Assembly (NCBI RefSeq): GCF_014207845.1
Contig: NZ_JACHLC010000008.1
Coordinates: forward strand, 13,642 to 77,641
Direction: 5' to 3'
From: Chryseobacterium shigense
GTDB taxonomy: Bacteria; Bacteroidota; Bacteroidia; Flavobacteriales; Weeksellaceae
Length of the DNA stretch: 64,000 bases
Under the pieces are notes generated by a model. That model was not told the origin of the DNA, searched no databases, and saw only the letters and a list, made by a program, of their open reading frames with translations. Shown here piece by piece: positions 1 to 8,622 of the stretch (the first letter of the stretch is position 1; each line of letters begins with the position of its first letter). The position numbers and the translations under genes are program-made.

Positions 1-1394
1 CTTCCAATGAGATACCGGTATTCCAATCCTGCGTAATAATAGAAATCGGCGGCCAGGGATTTCTCATTGAAACCCCGCATGGAATTCCAGCCCCCGAAAC
101 GGTATAATTCATTCGCGGAGAATTCAACCTTGGAATCCATCATAGCTCCTTCTGCTTTTATATTGAGAAAATGATTTCCGGAAATATGATAATTATGCTC
201 ACCGAAGAAGTAAAACTGATTCTGGTTAGCCTTGATATTATCTTTCGTATAAGTCGTTGTCAGGTAATCATAGCCGGCATTGATCCTTGTTTTATAAAGG
301 AAAAGATCAATATCTGTAGGTTCCGTCATTTCATACCAGATTCCAAGACCTTTTTTGTTATAATCTTTACCCTGAACGTACAATGTATCTATAATGCTGG
401 AAGATTCCAGTGTTCCCCTGAGCCCGATTTTGTTTCGGGAATTGATATGATAATAGAAGGCAGGAAGGAATTTTACATTCGCAAAGGTAGAATCCTGTCT
501 GAAAATATTGACTTTCAGGTTCATACCTACATTAGATTTCAAAAGATACGGGATATCAGTCTGAAGGTCAAAAGTCTGCCCTTTGTCAGGGTTTCTCTGC
601 CAGTAAAGATTTACTGTTTCAAAACCGTTGAATATATTCCTGAAATTAACGTTCAGGGTTCCGTTCAGTGTGAATTTCTCTGTTTTATCATTTCCAAAAC
701 CAATTACCCCGTCAAACGTATTCGTCTTTTTCTTTTCCATAAACAGGTAAATGCTCGTGGAATCTTTGGTGAATAAAGTCTGGGGCGGGCGTTCCAGGGC
801 AACGAAAGCGTGACTTTGGAAATTTTTGCTGATGGCCAAAAGGTTTTTGTCGTCATACGTTTTTCCTTTGAATTCCTTTTCCAGATTTTTCATAAACCTT
901 TTGGGAACCCTTTCGTAGCCTTTTACCACAAAATTGTCAATCGTCCGTTTATCATTTTTGTTGATATCCAGTTCTATGACGGGATAGCCGTTTTTCTGGC
1001 CTTTGTATTTAGATTTCAGACGGCTGAAAGAATAACCGTCATCAATATATCTTTTGCTGATGCTTTTCTTTGTTGAATCTAAATTTTTAGTAAAAAAATC
1101 CTTCTGAACCTTTAATTTAAGCGCAATAGAATCGGAAAGATCTACATAGGTTTCATTAAAGTTTTTTCCTTTGTCGTAGAAGATTTCTGTACTGTCGCCC
1201 TTTATTTTTACATCTTTCAGTTTGGTGAAGAAATAATTATTTTGTGACAAAGAATCCAGAAATTTTACCGCAGAAACAGAATCTTTGACTTTTTTCCGGA
1301 CATTGGTTTCCGTATCAATAAGCCAATACTGCTTCTTCTGCGCTTGTACAAAAACGCAGAACAGGACAAAAAATATTTTCAGAAATAACTTCAA
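1..1394 (-). CDS. Omp85/BamA-like outer membrane protein, C-terminus cut by window edge
   Basis: Translating the minus strand from a TTG codon at 1394 gives an open frame of about 464 codons running off the left edge. A stop lies two codons upstream of the TTG, so this is the only plausible start. The product begins with a signal peptide (KLFLKIFFVLFCVFVQAQ), followed by a POTRA-like stretch around residues 75-200 and then alternating beta strands typical of an outer-membrane barrel. Near the cut end it has GGWNSMRGF, which matches the GG...RGF lid motif of Omp85 proteins. BamA/TamA relatives insert or translocate outer-membrane proteins; a short single-POTRA architecture also occurs in surface-antigen family proteins of unknown substrate. 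The last strands of the barrel lie outside the window. A TACATTTG promoter box sits about 80 bases upstream. The family assignment is good; the exact role is not known. Confidence 0.8.
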   Translation of the reverse strand, partial: MKLFLKIFFVLFCVFVQAQKKQYWLIDTETNVRKKVKDSVSAVKFLDSLSQNNYFFTKLKDVKIKGDSTEIFYDKGKNFNETYVDLSDSIALKLKVQKDFFTKNLDSTKKSISKRYIDDGYSFSRLKSKYKGQKNGYPVIELDINKNDKRTIDNFVVKGYERVPKRFMKNLEKEFKGKTYDDKNLLAISKNFQSHAFVALERPPQTLFTKDSTSIYLFMEKKKTNTFDGVIGFGNDKTEKFTLNGTLNVNFRNIFNGFETVNLYWQRNPDKGQTFDLQTDIPYLLKSNVGMNLKVNIFRQDSTFANVKFLPAFYYHINSRNKIGLRGTLESSSIIDTLYVQGKDYNKKGLGIWYEMTEPTDIDLFLYKTRINAGYDYLTTTYTKDNIKANQNQFYFFGEHNYHISGNHFLNIKAEGAMMDSKVEFSANELYRFGGWNSMRGFNEKSLAADFYYYAGLEYRYLIG

Positions 1395-1473
1395 TACTCA
1401 ATTTATTTAAACCGCTAATAAAAAAGCGAGGATCACTTAATCATTCTTAACAGCTTAGTATATCTTAACGGTT

Positions 1474-1481
1474 CAAATGTA
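1474..1481 (-). promoter_or_regulatory. -7 promoter box of the Omp85-like gene
   Basis: Minus strand reads TACATTTG, a perfect match to the Bacteroidota -7 consensus TAnnTTTG, 80 bases before the TTG start at 1394. No clear -33 TTTG was found at the usual distance. Confidence 0.5.
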
Positions 1482-1510
1482 TATTTAAATAATTTTTTAA
1501 ATAACTGAAA

Positions 1511-2299
1511 TTAATCCAGTTTATTATACTTTTTCATCAGATTTTCATAGGTTCCCTGTGGAAGGATCCATTTCAGCGGAACTCCGATCTTCTGCCCGAA
1601 TTTACCAAAATAATAATGGGCCTTCCATTTATTTTTATTCAAAAGGTTTTCAACGTAAGTGGCCACTTCCAAAGGTTCGGTTCCATCGCCCACATGGGAG
1701 TTCATCAATGCATATACTTTGTCAAATATATTTTTGTACGGCTCAGAAACCTTTGTTTTTACCCTGTTCTCTGCAATATTTGTTTTGATATCGCCAAGAT
1801 GTAACGAGCAAACATCGATATTCCAGGGATATACTTCATATCTCATAGCTTCAGTTACCTTATCCAAAGCAGATTTGGAAGCAGAATAGAAACCACGGAA
1901 AGGAAGTCCCATTTCACTTCCGATACTTGAAATATTAATGATCTTCCCGAATTTATTTTCCCGCATTTTCGGGAGAACGGCACTCATCATCTGAACAGCG
2001 CCCACAAGATTCAGGTTGAACAGCTTTAAAATATCTTCCTTCGTAGAATCTTCCACGGCACCTACCATTCCCATTCCCGCATTGTTGATCAGGACATCAA
2101 TTCCTGATTCTGTTTTTAAAACTTCACTGATGGCATTCTGAACAGCGGTATTATCAGTAATATCTGTCGGAATAGATCTGAAATATTGACTTTCCGTATG
2201 TTTCCGGCTTAAGCCATATACTTTATGGCCTTTTTTTCCGAAATATTCAGCCAGTACAAAACCTATTCCTGATGAGGTTCCGGTGATGATGATAGTCAT
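1511..2299 (-). CDS. SDR family NAD(P)-dependent oxidoreductase
   Basis: A 262-residue short-chain dehydrogenase/reductase, the usual length for the classical family. The N-terminal Rossmann motif is TGTSSGIG (residues about 7-14), NNAG sits near residue 92, the catalytic serine lies in INISSIGSE, and the active-site YSASK follows. The enzyme should carry out an NAD(P)(H)-dependent oxidation or reduction of an alcohol, ketone or sugar in the cytosol; the substrate cannot be read from the sequence. It is transcribed alone, with a TACATTTG box about 70 bases upstream and the pair of DnaA boxes further upstream. Family certain, substrate unknown. Confidence 0.92.
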   Translation of the reverse strand: MTIIITGTSSGIGFVLAEYFGKKGHKVYGLSRKHTESQYFRSIPTDITDNTAVQNAISEVLKTESGIDVLINNAGMGMVGAVEDSTKEDILKLFNLNLVGAVQMMSAVLPKMRENKFGKIINISSIGSEMGLPFRGFYSASKSALDKVTEAMRYEVYPWNIDVCSLHLGDIKTNIAENRVKTKVSEPYKNIFDKVYALMNSHVGDGTEPLEVATYVENLLNKNKWKAHYYFGKFGQKIGVPLKWILPQGTYENLMKKYNKLD

Positions 2300-2369
2300 T
2301 GGGTTGTTTATAATTTTAAACTTTATTGTTTCTCCGGCAGCTGTATCTCAGCACAAACCGTATTTTCAG

Positions 2370-2377
2370 CAAATGTA
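2370..2377 (-). promoter_or_regulatory. -7 promoter box of the SDR gene
   Basis: Minus strand reads TACATTTG, matching TAnnTTTG, 70 bases upstream of the ATG at 2299. No convincing -33 element is visible. Confidence 0.45.
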
Positions 2378-2466
2378 AAAAAAGAAACAGGAACTCTATT
2401 ATTTATTATGGAACTTGTTTACACTTTTGTTTTCTGAACCTGTAAATAAAAATAGTATTTATAAAT

Positions 2467-2487
2467 TGTGGATAACTCTGTGGATAA
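2467..2487. other. Two perfect DnaA boxes, possible origin-like element
   Basis: The 9-mer TGTGGATAA (reverse complement TTATCCACA, the consensus DnaA box) occurs at 2467-2475 and again at 2479-2487, same orientation, start-to-start spacing 12. Directly on the TTATCCACA-downstream side, at about 2435-2466, lies an AT-rich stretch. The spacer lies between two minus-strand genes (2300-2542). Replication origins, datA-like titration sites or DnaA-regulated promoters could all look like this. dnaA and dnaN are not in the window. Confidence 0.55.
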
Positions 2488-2542
2488 GTAGGTAAGTGAA
2501 AAATAAGCGAGGCTTTAGTTATATGTATTATATTTCTGATAA

Positions 2543-3217
2543 TCAATAACTAAAATCTTTATTTGAACCGGGTATTTTAAATTTGTTTTCCCCAATCCTG
2601 AAATTGTTCATTTTAATTAACGCCTTAAAAGGATGGATAAATTCTTTGTGGACATTTTTTGGAATCTCTCTTTCTTCCTCATCACACGAAGAATGTTCTT
2701 CATCAATAATTCCTTTTCCTGTTGAAAAATTGATCTCATTCAGGTAATTGAAATCGCAGGTATCCTCAAATCTGTCATGCGAACCGATGAGGTAGAAATC
2801 ACCATTTTGAAACCTGAACGTATGTTTATAAGTCTGTGTATGCCTCGAATTGGTATTAAATATCTGCGTAACAGAAAGACTGTTGTTTTTGATAGATATT
2901 TCAGGCGGCGCATTATCTTCCGGGTAAAATCCTGTTCCGCTTGAAAGAAGAAACGTTTTGTTCTCTTTCCAGACTTTCTGCTTTCCGTCTATTGTTTTCA
3001 GGATGAATAATGACCTCGGAAAATCATCACGGTCATTCAGAATAGTTTTTTTATCTGTATTGAAAATAATTACTGTTTCGTCTTTTCCATCTTTATCCAG
3101 ATCGCCTTTGGCTTCTGCAATTTTTTTATATCCTTTGGGGACGGAGAAATCTTTCAGGTTTTGAGCCCGAAAATGGACAATTAAAAGTAAAGCGGAAAAA
3201 CAAAAAAGATTTTTCAT
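2543..3217 (-). CDS. Secreted protein of unknown function with a DxDxDG motif
   Basis: 224 residues beginning with a signal peptide (MKNLFCFSALLLIVHFRAQ). Around residues 38-48 the sequence GDLDKDGKDE is a calcium-binding-type DxDxDG loop like those in FG-GAP/VCBS-type secreted proteins. The middle reads like beta strands and includes a cluster of acidic residues and two cysteines near residues 167 and 187. I do not recognise a named family. It lies 10 bases downstream of another small secreted protein (3228-3722), so the two are probably co-transcribed. Likely periplasmic or surface exposed; function unknown. Confidence 0.75.
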   Translation of the reverse strand: MKNLFCFSALLLIVHFRAQNLKDFSVPKGYKKIAEAKGDLDKDGKDETVIIFNTDKKTILNDRDDFPRSLFILKTIDGKQKVWKENKTFLLSSGTGFYPEDNAPPEISIKNNSLSVTQIFNTNSRHTQTYKHTFRFQNGDFYLIGSHDRFEDTCDFNYLNEINFSTGKGIIDEEHSSCDEEEREIPKNVHKEFIHPFKALIKMNNFRIGENKFKIPGSNKDFSY

Positions 3218-3227
3218 CGAAGATACT

Positions 3228-3722
3228 TTAAAAGGTTAAGCCAATATCCTCTTTCTGAATCATCCCGGTATCTTCAAGATTACAGATACAACCTTCAACT
3301 GTTTTATAATTCCCTGGAATGCGTGTTTCTTTACCTTTGCTGTCGGTAATAATAATTCCGGCAGCAAATTTTTCACCTTCGGCAAAGTAAGTTCTGAACA
3401 GCAGGTACTGGTATCCGTTGTTTGTAAATGAGAGATTATCCACTTCCATTCCTGCATTCTGCTTTCCGCCGCCTCTGAGATAAGAATTGTATTGGAATTT
3501 TTTCCAGCTTTCTTTTGTCCTTTCATTCGGAAATTCCATTTCGACATGATCTTTGCTTCCGAACCTGTACTGGATATATTCGTTCTTTTTATCTTTAACC
3601 AAAGCCATGATTTTCCCGTTACTTGTTTTAAATGAAAAAACGGTTTCTTCATTAGGCAGCAGGTACTGTGCCAGGGAAAACATAGGGATAATCAGGCAAA
3701 AAAGAAGTAAATACTTTCTCAT
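3228..3722 (-). CDS. Small secreted protein of unknown function
   Basis: 164 residues with a clear signal peptide (MRKYLLLFCLIIPMFSLAQ). The mature part is beta-rich, with two cysteines close together near the C-terminus (EGCICN). No family recognised. It ends 10 bases before the next secreted protein and starts 21 bases after aroA, so it is likely the fourth gene of the run 6786 to 2543. A second frame over the same bases encodes a 130-residue shadow that lacks a signal peptide and is not considered real. Confidence 0.75.
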   Translation of the reverse strand: MRKYLLLFCLIIPMFSLAQYLLPNEETVFSFKTSNGKIMALVKDKKNEYIQYRFGSKDHVEMEFPNERTKESWKKFQYNSYLRGGGKQNAGMEVDNLSFTNNGYQYLLFRTYFAEGEKFAAGIIITDSKGKETRIPGNYKTVEGCICNLEDTGMIQKEDIGLTF

Positions 3723-3743
3723 TACGTTGGGATTTTCAGGATT

Positions 3744-4964
3744 TTATATCATTATCTCACTCAGATCCTTCCAGAACATCGGGTAAGATTTTTCCACTAC
3801 ATCTTCCTCTTCAATGGTAATTTCTTTAATAAGGCAGAACGGGGCAAAGCTCATTGCCATCCTGTGATCCTGGTAGGTTGAGATGGAAATATTTTCTTCC
3901 GGTTCCCCGAAACTCACAGATTTAATGGTAAGGTCGGTGATCTCCGTTTCAGTACCCAGCTTTTTCAGCTCGTTGTATAAAGCCTGGAGTCTGTCGGTTT
4001 CTTTCACTCTTAAAGTTCCCAGTCCGGAAATTTCAAAAGGAATTTTTAATGCTGCTGCAGTTACACACAGGGTTTGTGCAATATCCGGGCAGTTATTCAT
4101 ATCCAGGACTATTTTTTCCGGGAAAATAAAATCAGGTTCCGGCTGAAGTGTAACTTTATGCTCGCTTTCAGTGAAGACCGTATGGATACCGAAAAAATCT
4201 TTGTAAATTTTGGCGATGGCGGAATCTCCCTGGGTAGATTCTTTATAAAAGCTTTTCAGATGAATGGTTTCTCTTCCTAACGCACAAATCGAGTAGAAGT
4301 ACGAAGCCGAGCTCCAGTCACTTTCCACTTCATAATTCACTATTGGTGATTCACCATTTATATTAAACGGTTCTACTTTAATGGTATTTCCTTCAAAGCT
4401 GTTATTTATTCCGAATCTTGTCAGGATATCCAGCGTCATTTCTATATATGATCTTGAGGTAACTTCACCAACCAGATTAATTTCCATTCCGTTTTCCAGT
4501 TTCCCGGCAATCAGAAGAAGAGAAGTGATGAACTGGCTTGATATGTTAGCCGGAACGTTAACCTGCTTTTGAGTGATTTTCTTTCCTGTGATTTTTAAAG
4601 GCGGAAAGCCTTCGTTTTCCAGATATTCAATTTCAACACCAAGGTCTTTTAATGCATTGACAAGGTTTTTAATGGGCCTTTCCTTCATTCTTTTGGATCC
4701 GGTAAGAACAGTTGTTTTTCCTTCGGCTATTGAATAATAAGAGGTAAGAAACCGCATAGCTGTTCCTGCGTGGTGAATGTCTACGGTGTCTGTGTTTTCA
4801 GACAGTGCTTTTTTCAACAGCTGGGTGTCCTGGGAATTGGATAGATTCCCGATATGTATATTGTTGAATAAACTTTCCAAAATCAACAAACGATTCGAAA
4901 TACTTTTCGAACCGCTGATCTGAACCGTTTTATCTGATATTAATTTTGATTTTTCTAACTTCAT
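3744..4964 (-). CDS. aroA: 3-phosphoshikimate 1-carboxyvinyltransferase (EPSP synthase)
   Basis: Transfers the enolpyruvyl group of PEP to shikimate-3-phosphate, the sixth step of chorismate synthesis, in the cytosol. The product is 406 residues, about 20 shorter than the E. coli enzyme, mainly at the N-terminus. Family motifs are all present: SGSKSISNR at residues 17-25 (S3P binding), AGTAMRF near 66-72 (PEP/S3P binding), RVKETDRL near 335-342, and YQDHRMAMS near 365-373. The residues before AGTAMR are HH instead of the common GN. It sits between a MazG-like gene and small secreted proteins, not with other aro genes. Confidence 0.96.
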   Translation of the reverse strand: MKLEKSKLISDKTVQISGSKSISNRLLILESLFNNIHIGNLSNSQDTQLLKKALSENTDTVDIHHAGTAMRFLTSYYSIAEGKTTVLTGSKRMKERPIKNLVNALKDLGVEIEYLENEGFPPLKITGKKITQKQVNVPANISSQFITSLLLIAGKLENGMEINLVGEVTSRSYIEMTLDILTRFGINNSFEGNTIKVEPFNINGESPIVNYEVESDWSSASYFYSICALGRETIHLKSFYKESTQGDSAIAKIYKDFFGIHTVFTESEHKVTLQPEPDFIFPEKIVLDMNNCPDIAQTLCVTAAALKIPFEISGLGTLRVKETDRLQALYNELKKLGTETEITDLTIKSVSFGEPEENISISTYQDHRMAMSFAPFCLIKEITIEEEDVVEKSYPMFWKDLSEIMI

Positions 4965-4977
4965 TATTTCTTCTGTT

Positions 4978-5046
4978 TAAAAGACATCAGATGCCAGATC
5001 TCATACCTTTTGTAATCTGATATTGCTGCCTGTCATCTGATATCTG
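4978..5046. repeat. Degenerate intergenic inverted repeat built on ATCAGAT
   Basis: The spacer between the MazG-like gene and aroA holds ATCAGATGCCAG on one side and the imperfect reverse complement in CTGTCATCTGATATCTG on the other, plus an extra AATCTGATA. It is rich in ATCTGAT/ATCAGAT words and has no reading frame of note. Similar word-salad spacers occur elsewhere in the window. Confidence 0.35.
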
Positions 5047-5050
5047 TTTA

Positions 5051-5377
5051 TTATTTCAACTTATCGTTGTTCTGGTGCCGTTCCTTATCACGGTCAGTTT
5101 TAATCTTCATTTTTCTGTCGAAAGCTTCCTGCAGATTCACTCCGGTTTGGTTGGCCAAACATAAGGTAACAAATAATACATCTGCCAGCTCTTCGCCCAG
5201 ATCCTTGCTCCTGTCGCTTTCCTTTTCGCTCTGTTCGCCATATCTTCTGGCAATAATGCGGGCTACTTCGCCTACCTCTTCGGTCAGCATGGCCATGTTG
5301 GTCAGTTCATTAAAATAACGGACGCCTATGGTTTTGATCCATTCGTCAACCTGTTGCTGCAGTTGTGTTATTTCCAT
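5051..5377 (-). CDS. MazG-like nucleotide pyrophosphohydrolase
   Basis: 108 residues, the length of a single MazG/dUTPase-like all-alpha domain. The metal-binding signature EExxE...ExxD is visible as EEVGE near residues 32-36 and EELAD near residues 62-66. Such enzymes hydrolyse (d)NTPs to NMP and pyrophosphate, cleaning the nucleotide pool or acting on modified nucleotides; the substrate here is unknown. The start overlaps the stop of the upstream lipoprotein gene in the arrangement TAATG, so translation is probably coupled. Confidence 0.88.
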   Translation of the reverse strand: MEITQLQQQVDEWIKTIGVRYFNELTNMAMLTEEVGEVARIIARRYGEQSEKESDRSKDLGEELADVLFVTLCLANQTGVNLQEAFDRKMKIKTDRDKERHQNNDKLK

Positions 5378-6786
5378 TATTGATAGGCTCCCAGAGTAGG
5401 GTTAGTTGTTCTTGATACATTCACAATATCAAAAGGTACCGTTCCTGCTACCGTCACGTTTCCTTTTCCTTTTGCCGGAGAAGCTGTTTTCACTCTCAGG
5501 TTCATTTTGGCTGCAAAATAGTTAAGGAACTGTGGATCTTCATTCTTAATACTCTGTATTACTCTAACATTATTATCAAAATTGAATCCTGCTTCCGATG
5601 TACCTGAATATTTTAACAGTGAATTCTGGATCAGAAATTCAAACTGCTGGCCCGGAGTCTGTTCAAAATTCACAGAATTATCCCTGTCTGAAAAGACGAT
5701 ACTGTTTTTTATATCCAAACGCTGAAGTGCTCCCTGTTCTGTGGTTCCTGCAGCATTTTTCCATTCATTGGCCGCAGTAATTCCGTTTCTGTTGAAAGAT
5801 CCCATTGTTTTGGAATAGTTTGCAATAGTAGCATGAGTATAGCTGTGGTTTCCACCTCTGAAGATTCCTATACAAGATTCACCGCAATTGTTCATTACTA
5901 AATTTTTAGCGGTAACCGTTGAGCCCACCGCATACATACCATATTCAAAGAAAGTATGGATGAATGAGTTGCTGATATTGGCGGTGTTTTGCTGCATATC
6001 CAGACCTCTTGTTCCTCCGAAAAGTCTTGCAAAATTCATATTGAGGATAGAGCTTGGCTCCATGCGGATAGAATTCCAGTTTTTAGGAATCGTATCATAA
6101 TATGGATCATTCCTGTCCCCGCGGAGAATTACTTCATTATCAAAAATTCCGTTGATATTTAAAGTAGCACCGGATGATACTTTCATACCACTGTTTTTGT
6201 GGAAATAAACTTTGGTTCCGGGCTGGATATCCAGGGTGATATTAGGATTGATGGTAAGATTTCCGTAAATAATCTTTGCTTTATTGTTATTCCATGTTGT
6301 ATGGGAAGAAATTACATTAGGATTGGTAGGGGTTTCGATGAAAAATTCGGCATCCTGAACTACTGAAAACAGAGTTACATGCTGCTGTCCTGCACCGCTG
6401 CTGAAAAGGATCTTGTCTTCGGCAATAGCTTCCGGCCCTGTTGCTTCGGGTGCTATTTCCACAAAAATATACATACTGTCTTTTTTTCTCAGGGGTACAT
6501 CTTTAAAATCATAGCCAGGTTTTCCGTCTACATTGATCCTGTATAATGATGAACTTCCTTTTTCCAGATTAATCCTCGGGATAAGAACGTCCTTGTCTTC
6601 ATTATTATATACTTTCACAAGATAGGTTTCTGAACGTACCTGATGATAAACCGTATCACAAAATACGGTATCTTTTGAGAAGCTTAACTGCTGGGAAGGA
6701 GCGTCAAAACTAATTTCATCCTTATTACATGATACTGCTACAAGAAGCATCCAGAAAGAAAAAGCCAGTAATAGTTTGAATTTCAT
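5377..6786 (-). CDS. Surface lipoprotein with a right-handed beta-helix-like body
   Basis: 469 residues. A lipoprotein signal ends at VAVSC (Cys about residue 20), followed by polar residues, so it should be lipid-anchored at the outer membrane. Residues about 30-130 look like a beta-sandwich; from about 165 the sequence shows short strand repeats rich in N, G, I and T (for example NLTINPNITLDIQPGTKVYF-like turns) typical of parallel beta-helices. Function unknown; such proteins often bind or process polysaccharide. First gene of the run leading through MazG-like and aroA. A TAAATTTG box lies 21 bases upstream. Confidence 0.8.
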   Translation of the reverse strand: MKFKLLLAFSFWMLLVAVSCNKDEISFDAPSQQLSFSKDTVFCDTVYHQVRSETYLVKVYNNEDKDVLIPRINLEKGSSSLYRINVDGKPGYDFKDVPLRKKDSMYIFVEIAPEATGPEAIAEDKILFSSGAGQQHVTLFSVVQDAEFFIETPTNPNVISSHTTWNNNKAKIIYGNLTINPNITLDIQPGTKVYFHKNSGMKVSSGATLNINGIFDNEVILRGDRNDPYYDTIPKNWNSIRMEPSSILNMNFARLFGGTRGLDMQQNTANISNSFIHTFFEYGMYAVGSTVTAKNLVMNNCGESCIGIFRGGNHSYTHATIANYSKTMGSFNRNGITAANEWKNAAGTTEQGALQRLDIKNSIVFSDRDNSVNFEQTPGQQFEFLIQNSLLKYSGTSEAGFNFDNNVRVIQSIKNEDPQFLNYFAAKMNLRVKTASPAKGKGNVTVAGTVPFDIVNVSRTTNPTLGAYQ

Positions 6787-6807
6787 CGAAATTAAGGTTT
6801 AAGATTC

Positions 6808-6815
6808 CAAATTTA
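6808..6815 (-). promoter_or_regulatory. -7 promoter box for the lipoprotein-MazG-aroA run
   Basis: Minus strand TAAATTTG fits TAnnTTTG, 21 bases before the ATG at 6786. A TTG at 6840-6842 could be part of a weak -33 element (spacer 24). Confidence 0.5.
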
Positions 6816-6863
6816 ACGAAAATAGTTTGAATTTCTTATCAAGAAAAAATATTAGATTGAGTA

Positions 6864-6894
6864 TTTGTATATTTAAAAAAATGTTGTACTTTTG
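6864..6894 (+). promoter_or_regulatory. Consensus Bacteroidota promoter of rpmE2
   Basis: TTTG at 6864-6867, a 19-base spacer, then TACTTTTG at 6887-6894: an exact match to the TTTG-N19-TAnnTTTG consensus. The predicted leader before the ATG at 6966 is about 65 bases. Confidence 0.8.
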
Positions 6895-6965
6895 CAACCT
6901 AAAATTAGCAGAGAAATATCCATTACTATTTCGAAAGCAAACTTTAATTTTTTAAAAATTGTATT

Positions 6966-7217
6966 ATGAAAAAAGGAATCCACCCGGAAAATTATAGACT
7001 TGTTGTTTTCAAAGATATGAGTAACGACGAGGTGTTTCTTTGCAAATCTACTGCAGAAACTAAAGATACTATCGAATATGAAGGACAAGAGTATCCGTTG
7101 ATCAAAATGGAAATCTCTTCAACTTCTCACCCTTTCTACACTGGTAAAGTGAAATTAGTTGACACTGCAGGTAGAGTTGATAAGTTCATGAACAAATACA
7201 AAAAATTCGCTAAGTAA
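6966..7217 (+). CDS. rpmE2: 50S ribosomal protein L31, type B
   Basis: 83 residues starting [11 protein letters not shown], with the characteristic SHPFYTGK block in the middle and a basic C-terminus. It lacks the CxxC zinc-binding motif of type A L31, which defines the zinc-independent type B form. It is a component of the large ribosomal subunit at the subunit bridge. In many bacteria the B form replaces the A form under zinc limitation; whether an A form exists here cannot be seen. It is transcribed alone from a consensus promoter and ends at a strong terminator. Confidence 0.97.
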   Translation: MKKGIHPENYRLVVFKDMSNDEVFLCKSTAETKDTIEYEGQEYPLIKMEISSTSHPFYTGKVKLVDTAGRVDKFMNKYKKFAK

Positions 7218-7240
7218 TTTTTTGTTAATAAAGATATTGA

Positions 7241-7272
7241 AGTCTTCCGGTTTTACTGGAAGACTTTTTTTT
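7241..7272 (+). terminator. Rho-independent terminator after rpmE2
   Basis: AGTCTTCC and GGAAGACT form an 8-bp stem around a 9-base loop, followed by a run of T. Confidence 0.88.
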
Positions 7273-7346
7273 ATGGCAGAAATCAGATATTAAAAACGAA
7301 AACTATTATTAAATAATGTCTCATATCCCGATTTCCACTTTTCAGC

Positions 7347-7362
7347 TATTTTTGTATTTTTG
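7347..7362 (+). promoter_or_regulatory. Tandem -7 boxes upstream of the GlmU-like gene
   Basis: TATTTTTG at 7347-7354 is followed immediately by a second TATTTTTG at 7355-7362. Both fit TAnnTTTG. The leader to the ATG at 7459 would be about 90 bases. It contains AATCAGATTCTG and CTTCTGATTTTC, a loose inverted repeat. Confidence 0.45.
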
Positions 7363-7458
7363 TTCTGAACAGAAATCAGATTCTGTAAGTTGATCGTAAA
7401 ACACAAACTTCCATTTTTCAGCTTCTGATTTTCAACTTTAATCTCTAACCTCTATATA

Positions 7459-8619
7459 ATGCAATTAGTATTTTCAGATGCCCAATATTGGGAAGATTTT
7501 CTTCCGCTTACCTTTACCCGTCCTGTTGCCGCAATGCGTTGCGGAATCCTTACTTTTTCCGAACGGTGGCAAAAGATCTTAGGGAATATGGAGGTTTCTT
7601 ATTTTACAGAAAACTATCTTCAGGATAAATTTAAAAATCCGGAAGAAAAAGAAAGTCTTTTCCTGGTAACGAATTTTCTGCCGACCGAAACGGTGATTCA
7701 GCAAATCAAAGATCTTAAACAGGGTGAAGCTCTGGTTTATGAAGATGAACTGGTTGCCGCCAGGATCAATATGAAAGGATTTTCCTTAAACCAAATTGAA
7801 AAAATGACGGATATAAAGGAAAAACTGACATTCTTTAAAAAACCGTCAGATTTATTTACCTATAACCATCTTGCCATAGATTTCGATTTCAACCTGCTTA
7901 CAGAAGGCAGAACTTCTCAGGAGTTATCTTCTACCAATGGTTTTTTAGGGGATAAAAAGGATCTGTTTATTGAAGAAGGAGCTCAGATAGAATTTTCCAC
8001 CATCAATACAAAAACGGGAAAAATCTATATCGGGAAAAATGCTGAGGTGATGGAAGGCTGCAATCTTCGCGGACCTGTTTCGCTGGGTGAGGATTCCAAG
8101 TTTAATCTGGGATCGAAAATTTACGGTGCTACAACAATTGGTCCACACTGTAAAGTAGGTGGGGAAGTGAATAACATTATCATATTCGGATATTCAAGCA
8201 AAGGACATGAAGGATTTGTCGGGAATTCTGTAATCGGAGAATGGTGTAATTTTGGTGCGGATACGAATTCTTCCAACCTTAAAAACAACTACAGTCAGGT
8301 TAAGCTGTGGAATTACAGAACAAAAGCTTTTGAAGATACCGGACTTCAGTTTGCAGGCCTGATAATGGGAGATCATTCCAAAACAGCGATCAATACCCAG
8401 TTGAATACAGGAACTGTGGTAGGTGTTGCTTCTAATATATTTAAGCCGGGCTTTCCGCCAAACCTTGTGGAAAACTTTTCATGGGGTGGAGGTAAAGATG
8501 ATGAAAGATTCAAGCTGGATAAAGCCTATGAAGTGGCAGAAAGGGCAATGGGAAGAAGGAAAGTTCCTCTAACGGATGAAGATAAAGCGATATTGAAGCA
8601 TATTTTTGATAACTATTAA
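7459..8619 (+). CDS. Alternative GlmU: sugar-nucleotidyltransferase / acetyltransferase-like protein
   Basis: 386 residues, shorter than E. coli GlmU (456). The N-terminal half begins MQLVFSDAQYWEDFLPLTFTRP, the signature start of the Bacteroidota alternative GlmU family, predicted to act as UDP-N-acetylglucosamine diphosphorylase/glucosamine-1-phosphate N-acetyltransferase. From about residue 175 the sequence shows isoleucine- and glycine-spaced hexapeptides (for example KIYIGKNAEV, NNIIIFGYSS) of a left-handed beta-helix acyltransferase domain. The role would be making UDP-GlcNAc for peptidoglycan and LPS in the cytosol. Monocistronic, with tandem -7 boxes upstream and a terminator downstream. 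Confidence 0.85.
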   Translation: MQLVFSDAQYWEDFLPLTFTRPVAAMRCGILTFSERWQKILGNMEVSYFTENYLQDKFKNPEEKESLFLVTNFLPTETVIQQIKDLKQGEALVYEDELVAARINMKGFSLNQIEKMTDIKEKLTFFKKPSDLFTYNHLAIDFDFNLLTEGRTSQELSSTNGFLGDKKDLFIEEGAQIEFSTINTKTGKIYIGKNAEVMEGCNLRGPVSLGEDSKFNLGSKIYGATTIGPHCKVGGEVNNIIIFGYSSKGHEGFVGNSVIGEWCNFGADTNSSNLKNNYSQVKLWNYRTKAFEDTGLQFAGLIMGDHSKTAINTQLNTGTVVGVASNIFKPGFPPNLVENFSWGGGKDDERFKLDKAYEVAERAMGRRKVPLTDEDKAILKHIFDNY

Positions 8620-8622
8620 TAT

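Noticed and set aside
171-1076. Two plus-strand open frames of 201 and 88 codons
   Set aside because: They are antisense to the Omp85-like gene, whose minus-strand translation has a signal peptide and family motifs; the plus frames show neither.
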